Shown here in pieces: positions 17,320-23,488 of a stretch of 64,000 bases of DNA. The translations under genes and the position numbers were made by a program. The notes under the pieces are model-generated. The model saw only the letters and a list, made by a program, of their open reading frames with translations. It ran no database searches and was not told where the DNA came from. Positions within the stretch are counted from its first letter, which is position 1. The number at the start of each line of letters is the position of its first letter. This stretch comes from CAVYXA01 sp963846775 (lineage in GTDB: Bacteria; Verrucomicrobiota; Verrucomicrobiia; Chthoniobacterales; UBA10450): positions 1,612,001 to 1,676,000 of the forward strand of contig CAWJXB010000006.1 in the NCBI GenBank assembly GCA_963846775.1, written 5' to 3'.

Positions 17320-18486
17320 TTAGTTCTCCTTTGTCTGCGCCGACGCGTTAGACGCGAGCTGCTCGGCCGGTGGCGTCCAGTCTTTCACCATGACAGGGAT
17401 ACCGGGACGCACCTTCATTATGCCCTGAACCACAACCTTCTCACCCGTTTTTACGCCTTCGAGCACCTGCCACATGGCGCCGGAGCGTTCCCCCATCTTC
17501 ACCGGCCGCATGGTTACCTTCCGACCGCCATCTACTACGCCAACCATCTGGGTTCCCTGGAGCTCAGTGACTGCTTCCTGCGGAATAACCAGCGCGTTTT
17601 TTTCCACTTTGATCACTGCGCGCACCTTCCCAAACTGTCCCGGCCGTAAACGATTTCCTGGGTTAGGAAAGATCAGCTCCATCCGGATCGCGCCGGTCTT
17701 CGAATCGATATTTCGATCCTGTGCGTAGAATTTTCCTTTATGCGGGTAGGGGTTTCCATTCCCAAGTAGTAAGTCGAATCCGAGTCCTTCAAGGTATTGC
17801 TCCCGTTCGTCTGCGTCGGAGTGATCAGTGAGGAATTCATTGAACGACTGCTCGCCAACGTTCACCGTCGCCTTGATCGGATCGACCTGAGAAATGGTCG
17901 TTAGTGATCCAGTCCCGGGACCGACGAGATCGCCTACGTGCGCGGTAGCTATTCCCACAATGCCATCGATCGGGGCGATGATCTTTGTATAACCAAGGTT
18001 CACCTCGGCTTGTCTGACCGCGGCTTCTGCGGCTTGTACGTTAGCCTTCGTTGATGACGCAGAATTGATATAGGTATCGCGTTCCTGATCGCTGATGACT
18101 TTCTCCTGGAACAACTTTATCGCGCGCTTCACATCGGCGTCTGCTTTAGTCTGGTTCGATTGCGCGACAGCCAGGTTTCCCTTCGCCTGATCCAGGGTTG
18201 CTTCGAAGGGGCGCGGATCAATTTGAAACAGAAGATCGCCTTTCTTAACCAGGTTACCTTCCTTGTAGTCGCGCGAGATAATGTAACCTTGCACTTGCGC
18301 GTTGATATTGGCGGTAATGAAACCCTCCAATGTCGCGACGCCTTCGTGCACCACTGGCACGTCTCGTGGCATCACCGTCGTTACAAGTACTTCCGGCGGA
18401 GGTGGAGCAACTTCCGCCGACCTGCGGGAACAACCGCTGCTAAGTCCGGCCAGCAGTAAGGCGCCGATAATTGATAGTGTTTTCAT
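17320..18486 (-). CDS. RND periplasmic adaptor (membrane fusion) lipoprotein
   Basis: A 388-residue adaptor that should bridge the RND permease and an outer-membrane channel. The N-terminus is a lipoprotein signal, with LLLAGLSSGC giving the lipidated cysteine. Next come the lipoyl halves (NINAQVQGYIISRDYKEGNLVKKGD and a later GYTKIIAPIDGIVG), a coiled-coil hairpin (roughly residues 100-165), and beta-barrel and membrane-proximal parts including RLRPGQFGKVRAVI. ATG overlaps the stop of the upstream 138-residue gene by 4 bp, and the permease follows by 3 bp. This ties the pump to the small-gene cluster upstream. Confidence 0.94.
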   Translation of the reverse strand: MKTLSIIGALLLAGLSSGCSRRSAEVAPPPPEVLVTTVMPRDVPVVHEGVATLEGFITANINAQVQGYIISRDYKEGNLVKKGDLLFQIDPRPFEATLDQAKGNLAVAQSNQTKADADVKRAIKLFQEKVISDQERDTYINSASSTKANVQAAEAAVRQAEVNLGYTKIIAPIDGIVGIATAHVGDLVGPGTGSLTTISQVDPIKATVNVGEQSFNEFLTDHSDADEREQYLEGLGFDLLLGNGNPYPHKGKFYAQDRNIDSKTGAIRMELIFPNPGNRLRPGQFGKVRAVIKVEKNALVIPQEAVTELQGTQMVGVVDGGRKVTMRPVKMGERSGAMWQVLEGVKTGEKVVVQGIMKVRPGIPVMVKDWTPPAEQLASNASAQTKEN

Positions 18487-18899
18487 GATTTGTCTGTTGT
18501 TGATTTAGAATTGTGCGCTTCGGAAATGGACTGACTCAGATGGAGGATCGGTTTCTTGCTCAAAGCAGGTAGCCCGATCGCTTCCTTGGCATGACGTTTC
18601 CCCTCGTCCGGCAGCGGACCCATGCCGGTGCGGGGAAGAACCCAAACGCCGGCGTCTTCGTCACGACAGTAAAGGACAATTGCGCCTTCTTTGGTCACAG
18701 CATGGTAAAAGCTTTTTTGCGGATATTTCTCAATCACGCGGAGAAAGTTGGCCCGCCACGGATCACCTTCGAAGTCCGATAGGTTATCGTTAACGACCTT
18801 CTTTAGCTCCTCCAGTGTGATCTCTCGTAGCGACTGGTAAACCGCTTCCCGTCGCTCTTCTTGAAGGGTTTCAATATTCATGAACTTATCGAATGGCAT
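18483..18899 (-). CDS. Unrecognised soluble protein, 138 aa, coupled to the RND operon
   Basis: No family recognised. From ATG at 18899, with AAGGAG about 10 nt upstream, it encodes 138 residues with no signal or membrane segment. The N-terminal half is helical and charged (EERREAVYQSLREITLEELK); the middle, VIEKYPQKSFYHAVTKEGAI followed by VLYCRDEDAGVWVLP, looks like a small mixed fold with two cysteine/aspartate-rich turns. The tail is Ser/Lys-rich. The stop overlaps the adaptor start by 4 bp. The frame is open to 18941, but that start would overlap the preceding gene and lacks a ribosome site. It may regulate or accompany the cluster; nothing more can be said. Confidence 0.75.
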   Translation of the reverse strand: MPFDKFMNIETLQEERREAVYQSLREITLEELKKVVNDNLSDFEGDPWRANFLRVIEKYPQKSFYHAVTKEGAIVLYCRDEDAGVWVLPRTGMGPLPDEGKRHAKEAIGLPALSKKPILHLSQSISEAHNSKSTTDKS

Positions 18900-18931
18900 A
18901 GATGGCTGGCTCCTTTCACAATTGGTGTGCA

Positions 18932-19117
18932 TTAGGCACATTGGTCCGCATCGAGAGGGAGACCCGCGAGGACCAGACGCAGCTTGTGCTGCTCATATCC
19001 CGCAAGAGTTTGCAGCCCAGTCTGGCATTGCGCTTCTAACTTGGCCGTCCAGCCTGGCTCGACTCTTCGCGCGGAACCTGTCATCCGCGGCGTTCTCGGT
19101 TCAATTATTTTGTTCAT
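18932..19117 (-). CDS. Small basic protein, recurring family 2 (copy 1), 61 aa
   Basis: One of three relatives in this window (others at 22706-22900 and 31261-31470). The shared core is W..........G..TL.GY...KLRL.LA; here it reads GLQTLAGYEQHKLRLVLA after GWTAKLEAQC. No membrane segment; an amphipathic basic helix seems likely. ATG at 19117 follows AAAGGAAC and overlaps the 98-residue upstream frame by 4 bp (ATGA). The longer open frame to 19195 is rejected because it reads through the repeated start element in another frame. All three copies sit in operons with different membrane cargo. Function unknown. Confidence 0.72.
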   Translation of the reverse strand: MNKIIEPRTPRMTGSARRVEPGWTAKLEAQCQTGLQTLAGYEQHKLRLVLAGLPLDADQCA

Positions 19118-19208
19118 GAGTTCCTTTGTTTTTGCTGAAGACACGATGAGTCGCGGAAGGACGTTTGTGAAAGACCATGTTTCTTGCCTCGGCATGCCTG
19201 GCAGGCAT
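19101..19208 (-). CDS. Possible 35-aa peptide starting in the repeated start element (copy A)
   Basis: ATG at 19208 opens MPARHAEARNMVF, nearly the same as the 39-residue frame at 31454-31573. In both places the stop lies inside the first codons of the following family 2 gene, with exactly 17 bp of overlap. The conserved placement suggests a translated coupling peptide. However, the same DNA is also read in another frame by the 98-residue gene at 19114-19410, and no ribosome site is visible, so the call is weak. Confidence 0.35.
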   Translation of the reverse strand: MPARHAEARNMVFHKRPSATHRVFSKNKGTHEQNN

Positions 19209-19410
19209 AATGCGCGTGTGCGCGTTCGAACCGTAATGGAAGACTCAGCAGCTTTTCAAACCGCGACTCGTACGCATCGCAGATGGGAGAATCGCCATTC
19301 GGTTGGACCCATTCCGGATGCTGCGCCCGCAGCGCGTCATGCATTTCGCGCCGAAGCGCTGCGTACGCTGGAACTTCAGGGGCCACAGTTGAAACATGTG
19401 TCGGGCTCAT
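19114..19410 (-). CDS. Unrecognised small protein, 98 aa
   Basis: No family recognised. The protein is soluble and has a conserved-looking core, ALRREMHDALRAQHPEWVQ then PNGDSPICDAYESRFEKLL, ending in a Cys/Lys-rich tail (YACQACRGKKHG). ATG at 19410 lies 3 bp after the previous gene's stop and the TGA overlaps the next start (ATGA). The last 30 or so codons run through repeat element A, so this tail may be newer than the core. The HPEW and NGDSP...YE pattern could be a small enzyme-like or binding module, but that is a guess. Confidence 0.65.
   Translation of the reverse strand: MSPTHVSTVAPEVPAYAALRREMHDALRAQHPEWVQPNGDSPICDAYESRFEKLLSLPLRFERAHAHYACQACRGKKHGLSQTSFRDSSCLQQKQRNS
19169..19209 (-). 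repeat. Repeated start element, copy A
   Basis: A 41-bp stretch matching 34 of 41 positions of the copy at 31534-31574. Related shorter copies lie at 27096-27134 and 22267-22302. It contains a perfect 7+1+7 palindrome, ATGCCTG-G-CAGGCAT as read on the plus strand, which also fits the T-N11-A layout of LysR-type operators. On the minus strand the element begins with an ATG. It lies about 50 bp upstream of a family 2 gene, as does the copy at 31.5 kb. Confidence 0.7.
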
Positions 19411-19413
19411 GGG

Positions 19414-19623
19414 CTAGCCCCAGAAGTTCTCGCGCTGCGGAACCGGATTGAAGATTCGATTCCGACCGCGATCGGAGTTAAAGATCGACATGTTGCGCAC
19501 CAGCATCGGGTCGTGCCGGCGGCGCGACCGACGAAACCAACGCCCCGATCTCGTGACTTTTAGCACACCGGCCGCCAGCTCGTATTGGCTTTCCTCTGAA
19601 ATATCAGCGTCGTAAGCTTTCAT
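19414..19623 (-). CDS. Small protein, recurring family 1 (copy 1), apparent fusion, 69 aa
   Basis: Copies at 22316-22483 and 29911-30147 share a Trp/Arg-rich helix followed by HDP(M/I)LV.N and then IFNS and a C-terminal IFNP.P.REN.W. Here they read RWFRRSRRRHDPMLVRN, SIFNS and RIFNPVPQRENFWG. The N-terminus is different from the other copies. It carries ELAAGVLKVTRSGRWF, resembling the start of the 143-residue protein at 22897-23328 (EMAAGVLKQATKDLRRF), as if the two genes had fused through a deletion. No strong ribosome site. Function unknown; the arginine belt suggests membrane-surface or nucleic-acid contact. Confidence 0.68.
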   Translation of the reverse strand: MKAYDADISEESQYELAAGVLKVTRSGRWFRRSRRRHDPMLVRNMSIFNSDRGRNRIFNPVPQRENFWG

Positions 19624-19653
19624 CGTGTTTTACTTGGCACGCCCCTCTTCTCC

Positions 19654-19779
19654 TTAGCTCATCAGCCATGTCCCCAAGGCGCAGATGATAAAGCCGAGCA
19701 CCGGACTAAGCATGACGAACCAGACTGCTAGATTTGTGACGGCCGGGCCGTACGTTTGGACTGTTGTTTGTGTTTGCAT
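19654..19779 (-). CDS. Tiny single-span membrane protein, recurring family 3 (copy 1), 41 aa
   Basis: A 41-residue frame with a polar N-terminus and one hydrophobic span, LAVWFVMLSPVLGFIICALG. The relative at 22496-22609 has LWFAVLSPFIGILFGLL, sharing WF..LSP..G in the same place. It begins 9 bp after the 87-residue membrane protein and is followed 30 bp later by the family 1 gene, the same neighbours as the second copy. It could be a small accessory subunit of a membrane complex. No named family recognised. Confidence 0.6.
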   Translation of the reverse strand: MQTQTTVQTYGPAVTNLAVWFVMLSPVLGFIICALGTWLMS

Positions 19780-19788
19780 AGCCGTTCG

Positions 19789-20052
19789 TTAGCCGAACCA
19801 GAGTTGATAAAGAACGCCCAGTACAACGAGCGTGAGTCCGCCCCAGACAATGAGAATTTCTTCAACGCGGCTGTGCCCAATCGCAGGGGTATCGTTGTGG
19901 ACTTCCGGATCACGACCAAACAATTGATCGCGTCGGCGGTAAATGAAAACGCCGGCGCCCATTAAGAGGAGCAGGGGAATAGTGAACGCGATCCGCAGCG
20001 CAGGTTTACCGGCCGATTCGATCACGCCAAGAAGTAAAAGGCACATATTCAT
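19789..20052 (-). CDS. Two-span membrane protein, 87 aa, resembling a COX2 transmembrane hairpin
   Basis: The protein has two hydrophobic segments (about residues 22-38 and 66-84) joined by a polar loop, YRRRDQLFGRDPEVHNDT, then HSRVEEILIVWG. The order helix, YRRR, acidic loop, H...(R/L)E, W, second helix resembles the N-terminal hairpin of cytochrome c oxidase subunit II. The copper-binding domain is absent. No ribosome site is obvious; it follows a possible 19-codon frame by 7 bp. It is the first solid gene behind the promoter-like block at 20132-20170. The oxidase resemblance is by eye and unproven. Confidence 0.65.
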   Translation of the reverse strand: MNMCLLLLGVIESAGKPALRIAFTIPLLLLMGAGVFIYRRRDQLFGRDPEVHNDTPAIGHSRVEEILIVWGGLTLVVLGVLYQLWFG

Positions 20053-20059
20053 GTCGATC

Positions 20060-20119
20060 CTAAGCGGCGACGGAAGGCTCGGCTTCGATCGGGCCGGGGT
20101 GTTTCTTGTTAGCTTTCAT
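20060..20119 (-). CDS. Possible 19-aa leader peptide
   Basis: ATG at 20119, the first start after the promoter-like block, opens 19 codons (MKANKKHPGPIEAEPSVAA) and stops 7 bp before the 87-residue gene. No ribosome site is visible. It may be a leader or translated spacer, or chance. Confidence 0.3.
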   Translation of the reverse strand: MKANKKHPGPIEAEPSVAA

Positions 20120-20131
20120 TGTGTGTTGCAT

Positions 20132-20170
20132 GACATCTCTATCTCACGACTTTGAAGCGCGACCTTTCAG
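20132..20170 (-). promoter_or_regulatory. Conserved 39-bp promoter-like block, copy P1
   Basis: Matches the block at 23339-23377 at 30 of 39 positions without gaps. The conserved parts are CTGAAA, then 10 variable bases, then CAAAGTCG-GA-ATAGAG-TGTC. Each copy stands just before the first small gene of a cluster and after a GGCGGTC palindrome. The two-box spacing is like an ECF sigma promoter (a -35-like GAAA box and a GTC box), but no start site is known. Confidence 0.6.
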
Positions 20171-20199
20171 TCAACGTTGATTTTTTTGGCGAAAGGGGC

Positions 20200-20217
20200 G
20201 GCGGTCTCCCGACCGCC
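20200..20217. repeat. Palindrome GGCGGTC-TCCC-GACCGCC
   Basis: Perfect 7-bp inverted repeat with a 4-base loop between the kinase remnant and P1. A matching palindrome lies at the same place behind the intact kinase (23401-23419), and similar ones occur at 43041-43061 and 58511-58532. It may stop transcription or be a dispersed palindromic repeat; there is no clear T run. Confidence 0.6.
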
Positions 20218-20258
20218 ATTACGTGATCGGCGGCTGCCGCCCCTCCTTTGCTCGCCCG

Positions 20259-20461
20259 CTAGTAGCGAACCGGGGGCGGCTTCTCAGCAGGTCTTCAAGC
20301 CTGGGTCCTTGCGCAGCGGGTTCCAGTAAGGTGAGTATCGAAGTCCGCCCGGCACCTTCAGGAGGTGCGGAAGCGCGCCAAATCGCTGCATCGACTTCAT
20401 CCAATTGCGCCAAAGCTTTTGCGCGAAAAGCTTCGGCGATTGGCTTGAATAGATCGGCGAA
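20259..20461 (-). pseudogene. Remnant of the kinase/TPR gene 3' end
   Basis: Minus-strand translation gives KPIAEAFRAKALAQLDEVDAAI, then in a shifted frame YWNPLRKDPG, then back to EDLLRSRP. This follows the last 65 residues of the intact kinase at 23489-26290 (KPIAENYRAQIQARFGEVDAAI, FWDPLRKDPRFEALV). The nucleotide match continues over the stop (AGTAGCGAACCGGGGGCGG against AATAGCGAACCGGGGGCGG). At least two frame changes show it is dead. It begins exactly at the sulP stop codon, so a deletion or insertion joined sulP to the tail of a former second kinase gene. Confidence 0.8.
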
Positions 20462-22135
20462 TCACGCTTGCTGCTCGCGCTGGAAGTGCTCTACCACATC
20501 AGCGACGGCGGTGAAGCGATTCACTCGCCCTAGTTTACCATCTACTTCTTCCAGCCGGAGGCGGTCGCGCACGGAGGAACGTGGTTCGACTGCCTGGAGC
20601 CTTATGCCTGCGGCGGCTAGTTCAGTTGCCATGCCGGCAAGAGTGTGCGCGCTTTGCATGTCGACGCGGGGCGCGGCAGAAAGATCGAGCACGATAAGTT
20701 TTGGTGAAGGCGTTGCGGCATGAACACGGTTTAAGATCGCGTCGCAGACGCTGTCGATATTGAAATAAAACAAGCCCACCTCTGGCCGAAAGATCATCAC
20801 GTCCGGAATCAACTCGTTGTCACAGTGCCGTTCGCAGTCTGAGTAGCGGCGCGTACCGGGAATACGGCCAAGAAGCGCAACGTGCGGATGCGCGGAGACG
20901 TGGACGAGCTGCACCAGCGAAATAGCTGCGCCAATCAAGACGCCACGGAGCAGCCCGAAGGTAAGCACACCGCCGGAGGCGGCAAGCGCAACAACAAACT
21001 CGGGGCGATCGTGCTGCCAGAATTGTTTCAGCGCAGAAAATCTGAATAAGCCTGTGATCGCGCTGAGGACAACCGCGGCCAAAACGGGCTGGGGCAGCGC
21101 ACTTAGACGATGGGAGAAGAAGAGGACTACGATCAAAAGACAGATCGCAGCCACCGCTGTAGAAAGCGGAGTCCGCGCGCCGCTCGACTCATTAACCAGT
21201 GACTGGGACAAGCCGCCGCTGACCGGAAAACCGCCACCTAGTCCAGCCGCAAAGTTCGAAACAGCGAGCGCAAGGCTTTCCTGGTCGGCATCGAAGCGGC
21301 CACCATGTTTGGCCACAAACATTCGCCCAATTGCAGCTGTCTCGACGGCGCCAAGAAGGAAGCAGGCGAAGGCGACAGGAAGTAGTTGGTTCAAATCGTG
21401 CCAAGACAAAACCGGCACTTTTACCATTGGAATACCTTGTGGCACCGGGCCGAGCAACTTGACGCCGCGTGCATCCAGCGAAAACGCAGACGCCACGATG
21501 ATACCTCCGATTACAATAAAGAGAGCAATCGGTTTGTTCTTCAGGAGGAACTTACCGGCAAGAAGCACGACCAATGCTACTCCACCTACAACTACAGACG
21601 TCAAATTCGTCTCGTTGAGGTGCTTGAAAAAGAACGCTGTGTTTTCCCAGAAGCTTCCATGCGCGCCGTGAAAGCCGAATAGCTTTGGCAATTGTGTGCT
21701 GGCGAGAAAGAAGGCCACGCCGCCCTTAAACCCAGTCATCACGCTCTCTGAAATGAAATGCACAAGCACTCCAGCTTTTGCGAGCCAGGCAATGAAAGCA
21801 ATAACGGCGACAAGGAAAGCCGTGCCGATTGCCAAGCTGCTGAAACGCCATACATCGCCGCCTGCGATCTCCGCCAGCGACACACCGAGGACTAAGGAGA
21901 TAGACGAAGTGACCGTGACCGAAGTAAGGCGTGAGCCGCAGAAGATCCAGAAAAAAAGGCCGCTGAACAAACACGCGTAAAGACCTGCTTGAGGAGGTAA
22001 GTTGGCTAGAGATGCGTCACCCATCGCCGCAGGCAGAAGGTAAGCGGCGAGCGTCACACCACCGATTGCATCCGCAGCAAGCCAGGCGGGCTGGTAGTTT
22101 CGCAGCCATGTAAAGGCACTCGGATATATCCGCAT
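20462..22135 (-). CDS. SulP family anion transporter with STAS domain
   Basis: A 557-residue inner-membrane transporter of the SLC26/SulP family (sulfate, bicarbonate or similar anions). It starts in family style (PSAFTWLRNYQPAWLAADAIGG), has about 10-12 hydrophobic spans, a PVSGGLSQSLVNESSGART segment, and a C-terminal STAS domain with LIVLDLSAAPRVDMQSAHTL. The substrate cannot be told by eye. ATG at 22135 follows the stop of a 53-residue frame by 4 bp, which joins it to the small-gene cluster. Downstream it abuts the kinase remnant. Confidence 0.93.
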   Translation of the reverse strand: MRIYPSAFTWLRNYQPAWLAADAIGGVTLAAYLLPAAMGDASLANLPPQAGLYACLFSGLFFWIFCGSRLTSVTVTSSISLVLGVSLAEIAGGDVWRFSSLAIGTAFLVAVIAFIAWLAKAGVLVHFISESVMTGFKGGVAFFLASTQLPKLFGFHGAHGSFWENTAFFFKHLNETNLTSVVVGGVALVVLLAGKFLLKNKPIALFIVIGGIIVASAFSLDARGVKLLGPVPQGIPMVKVPVLSWHDLNQLLPVAFACFLLGAVETAAIGRMFVAKHGGRFDADQESLALAVSNFAAGLGGGFPVSGGLSQSLVNESSGARTPLSTAVAAICLLIVVLFFSHRLSALPQPVLAAVVLSAITGLFRFSALKQFWQHDRPEFVVALAASGGVLTFGLLRGVLIGAAISLVQLVHVSAHPHVALLGRIPGTRRYSDCERHCDNELIPDVMIFRPEVGLFYFNIDSVCDAILNRVHAATPSPKLIVLDLSAAPRVDMQSAHTLAGMATELAAAGIRLQAVEPRSSVRDRLRLEEVDGKLGRVNRFTAVADVVEHFQREQQA

Positions 22136-22139
22136 GGAC

Positions 22140-22301
22140 TCAAGCCTGTAATGTCACGGCAATTTCAACAATCGGTTTTTGACTAACGGTGGTGTTCCCC
22201 AACACCGAACCCAGATTGTGGTCAATGTCGATGGTCTGCTCACCGGCAAACTGGAGCTTGCGCCGGGAAAGACTCTTTTGCTTCGCATAACCCTGGGGCA
22301 T
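22140..22301 (-). CDS. Small protein, 53 aa, starting in the repeated start element
   Basis: ATG at 22301 opens MPQGYAKQKSLSRRKLQF, whose first residues resemble the MPAGYAEARN start at 31573. The frame runs 53 codons, ending VEIAVTLQA, and stops 4 bp before the sulP ATG. It begins 14 bp after the family 1 gene. The close packing on both sides supports a real, coupled gene, but no ribosome site is visible. No family recognised. Confidence 0.5.
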   Translation of the reverse strand: MPQGYAKQKSLSRRKLQFAGEQTIDIDHNLGSVLGNTTVSQKPIVEIAVTLQA

Positions 22302-22302
22302 A
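22267..22302 (-). repeat. Repeated start element, copy E (shortened)
   Basis: A 36-bp relative of the copies at 19169, 27096 and 31534. GGGAAAGACT is shared with the 31.5-kb copy on the plus strand, about 5 bases are missing, and TTTGCTT is shared with the 27.1-kb copy. The ATG and the T-N11-A spacing are kept. It lies 130 bp upstream of sulP. Confidence 0.55.
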
Positions 22303-22315
22303 GGTGGACCAAAGC

Positions 22316-22483
22316 TCACACCCAGACGTTCTCGCGCGGCGGAAGAGGATTAAAGATCTGCTCTGGCCTCGAGTTAAAAATCGAAATGTTAAGCACGAGT
22401 ATCGGATCGTGCGAACGACGCTGTCTGCGAAGCCATTTCCGGAATTTCGCCGGGCGAGATTGCCGAAGGTTAGTGGTTTTCAT
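22316..22483 (-). CDS. Small basic protein, recurring family 1 (copy 2), 55 aa
   Basis: The clearest family 1 member. It opens MKTTNLRQSRPAKFRKWLRR, followed by QRRSHDPILVLNISIFNS and QIFNPLPPRENVWV. The start resembles the copy at 30147 (MKATNLKQIKPSRSPRWF). ATG at 22483 has AAAGGAG 7-8 nt upstream, a strong ribosome site, which argues that these tiny frames are translated. It lies between the 37-residue membrane peptide gene and the 53-residue frame before sulP. Highly basic first half, no membrane span. Function unknown. Confidence 0.78.
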   Translation of the reverse strand: MKTTNLRQSRPAKFRKWLRRQRRSHDPILVLNISIFNSRPEQIFNPLPPRENVWV

Positions 22484-22495
22484 TCTTGACTCCTT

Positions 22496-22609
22496 TCAGC
22501 GAGCGAAGACGAAGAGACAGAGCAGACCAAACAAAATCCCGATGAAGGGGCTTAGCACGGCGAACCAGAGCGAAACCCGCCATTCCGCGATCGAACGAGG
22601 CTTATTCAT
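22496..22609 (-). CDS. Tiny single-span membrane protein, recurring family 3 (copy 2), 37 aa
   Basis: A polar MNKPRSIAEWRVS start followed by one hydrophobic helix (LWFAVLSPFIGILFGLL), ending in FAR. It matches the 41-residue gene at 19654-19779 in WF..LSP..G. ATG at 22609 overlaps the stop of the previous tiny gene by 8 bp, and the family 1 start follows 12 bp later. Probably a one-helix subunit or anchor. Confidence 0.65.
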   Translation of the reverse strand: MNKPRSIAEWRVSLWFAVLSPFIGILFGLLCLFVFAR

Positions 22610-22709
22610 GGTAATGATCCGTGCCGGGCGGGTCTTCGTTAGGCGGATCGACGTATCCGCCGAAGAGATAGATCACTAGTGCGATGGCGAGGATGGAGAT
22701 CGTGTTCAT
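22602..22709 (-). CDS. Tiny membrane protein, recurring family 4 (copy 1), 35 aa
   Basis: A hydrophobic start (MNTISILAIALVIYLFGGY) followed by an acidic Pro/Asp/His tail (DPPNEDPPGTDHYHE). A similar layout, short helix then PEEPDN, occurs in the 29-residue frame at 30144-30233. ATG at 22709 overlaps the stop of the family 2 gene by 4 bp (ATGA). The larger open frame to 23000 in this register is a shadow of the 143-residue gene. Function unknown. Confidence 0.62.
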   Translation of the reverse strand: MNTISILAIALVIYLFGGYVDPPNEDPPGTDHYHE

Positions 22710-22900
22710 GGCCGCTGCGCGGTTACTAAGACCAAGGCTGGAAGCGACGAAGGTGCCAGGGTAAGCCGCAACTTCTTTTGTGCGTAGCCGGACATCGTCT
22801 CGATGCCGCTCTGCCACTGGGCGGCAAGCTTCCGAGAGCGTGAAAGAGCAAAATGTTGGGAGTGGTAGGAGCCGGGTTGAATCGTGGCAAACGTTTTCAT
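22706..22900 (-). CDS. Small protein, recurring family 2 (copy 2), 64 aa
   Basis: Carries the family core, AAQWQSGIETMSGYAQKKLR followed by LTLA, aligned with copies at 18932 and 31261. Start and stop both sit in ATGA overlaps with neighbours (22897-22900 and 22706-22709), the strongest sign of coupling in this cluster. GGAAGGAGC lies about 13 nt before the ATG. The C-terminal part, PSSLPALVLV, is mildly hydrophobic. Function unknown. Confidence 0.75.
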   Translation of the reverse strand: MKTFATIQPGSYHSQHFALSRSRKLAAQWQSGIETMSGYAQKKLRLTLAPSSLPALVLVTAQRP

Positions 22901-23328
22901 GTAACAAATGCTCCTTCCACAGAGGCAGCCTTGTCAAAGGCCGTGGTTGTTCTCCGGTAACCAGTGGACATACCCGCGGTCGCGTTGGGCGTGCTCGCAA
23001 GAAGCTGAAGGAAAGATATCCGAAACGGGCGCGCGGCGCGTCCGCATCGGCGGGTCCAATATCCGAATGTGCCGAATGCGAGATCGCCGATCAGTTCTTG
23101 GCGGACGGTTTCCGGCGCCAGGTTTAATAATTGGCAAACATTTAAGAACGAAAACGGCCAGGAATATTCATTCGCGGTTAGCCAGCGACAGGCATCCAGA
23201 TAAAGTTCTCGCCCGATTGTGCTCTTGATCCGACGGAACCGCCGCAAATCCTTCGTCGCCTGTTTGAGAACACCGGCGGCCATCTCCCGGTGGCTCGTCT
23301 TGGAAAGGTAGAAATCTGTCGTATTCAT
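22897..23328 (-). CDS. Unrecognised protein, 143 aa (family 5)
   Basis: Soluble, basic and Trp/Phe-rich. It has SHREMAAGVLKQATKDLRRF near the N-terminus, then ELYLDACRWLTANEYSWPFS, FLNVCQLLNLAPETVRQELI and FGYWTRRCGRAARPFRIS. The middle (NVCQLLNLAPETVRQEL) looks like a helix-turn-helix, so DNA binding is possible but unproven. ATG at 23328 is the first ATG behind the promoter-like block P2; GTG at 23343 would add five residues. The AAGVLK start is shared with the fused family 1 gene at 19623. The C-terminal 25 codons resemble the start-element peptides weakly (MSTGYRRTTTAF). Confidence 0.72.
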   Translation of the reverse strand: MNTTDFYLSKTSHREMAAGVLKQATKDLRRFRRIKSTIGRELYLDACRWLTANEYSWPFSFLNVCQLLNLAPETVRQELIGDLAFGTFGYWTRRCGRAARPFRISFLQLLASTPNATAGMSTGYRRTTTAFDKAASVEGAFVT

Positions 23329-23338
23329 GTGATTTGCC

Positions 23339-23377
23339 GACACCTCTATTTCCCGACTTTGGCGAACTACATTTCAG
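23339..23377 (-). promoter_or_regulatory. Conserved 39-bp promoter-like block, copy P2
   Basis: Gap-free relative (30/39) of P1 at 20132-20170. It lies 11 bp before the ATG of the 143-residue gene and about 110 bp behind the kinase stop. If the GTC box is the -10, the leader would be very short. Confidence 0.6.
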
Positions 23378-23400
23378 GGAAATGAGTTTTTCCTTTGTAG

Positions 23401-23419
23401 CGGCGGTCTATGACCGCCG
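23401..23419. repeat. Palindrome CGGCGGTC-TAT-GACCGCCG
   Basis: Perfect 8-bp arms with a 3-base loop between the kinase stop and P2. It corresponds in sequence and position to 20200-20217. It might end kinase transcription or be a dispersed repeat; no T run follows. Confidence 0.6.
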
Positions 23420-23488
23420 ACGCAGCGGGCGGATATAACGGGAACGAGTTCGGTGGTTATCCTCCTCCGCACTGCTACAGGCGAGCCC

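Noticed and set aside
18932..19195. 87-residue version of the family 2 copy starting at 19195
   Set aside because: The start lies in the repeat element; ATG at 19117 matches the family start and the ATGA overlap.
22935..22975. Possible divergent start-element copy within the 143-aa gene (MSTGYRRTTTAF)
   Set aside because: Similarity is low at DNA level and only suggestive at protein level.
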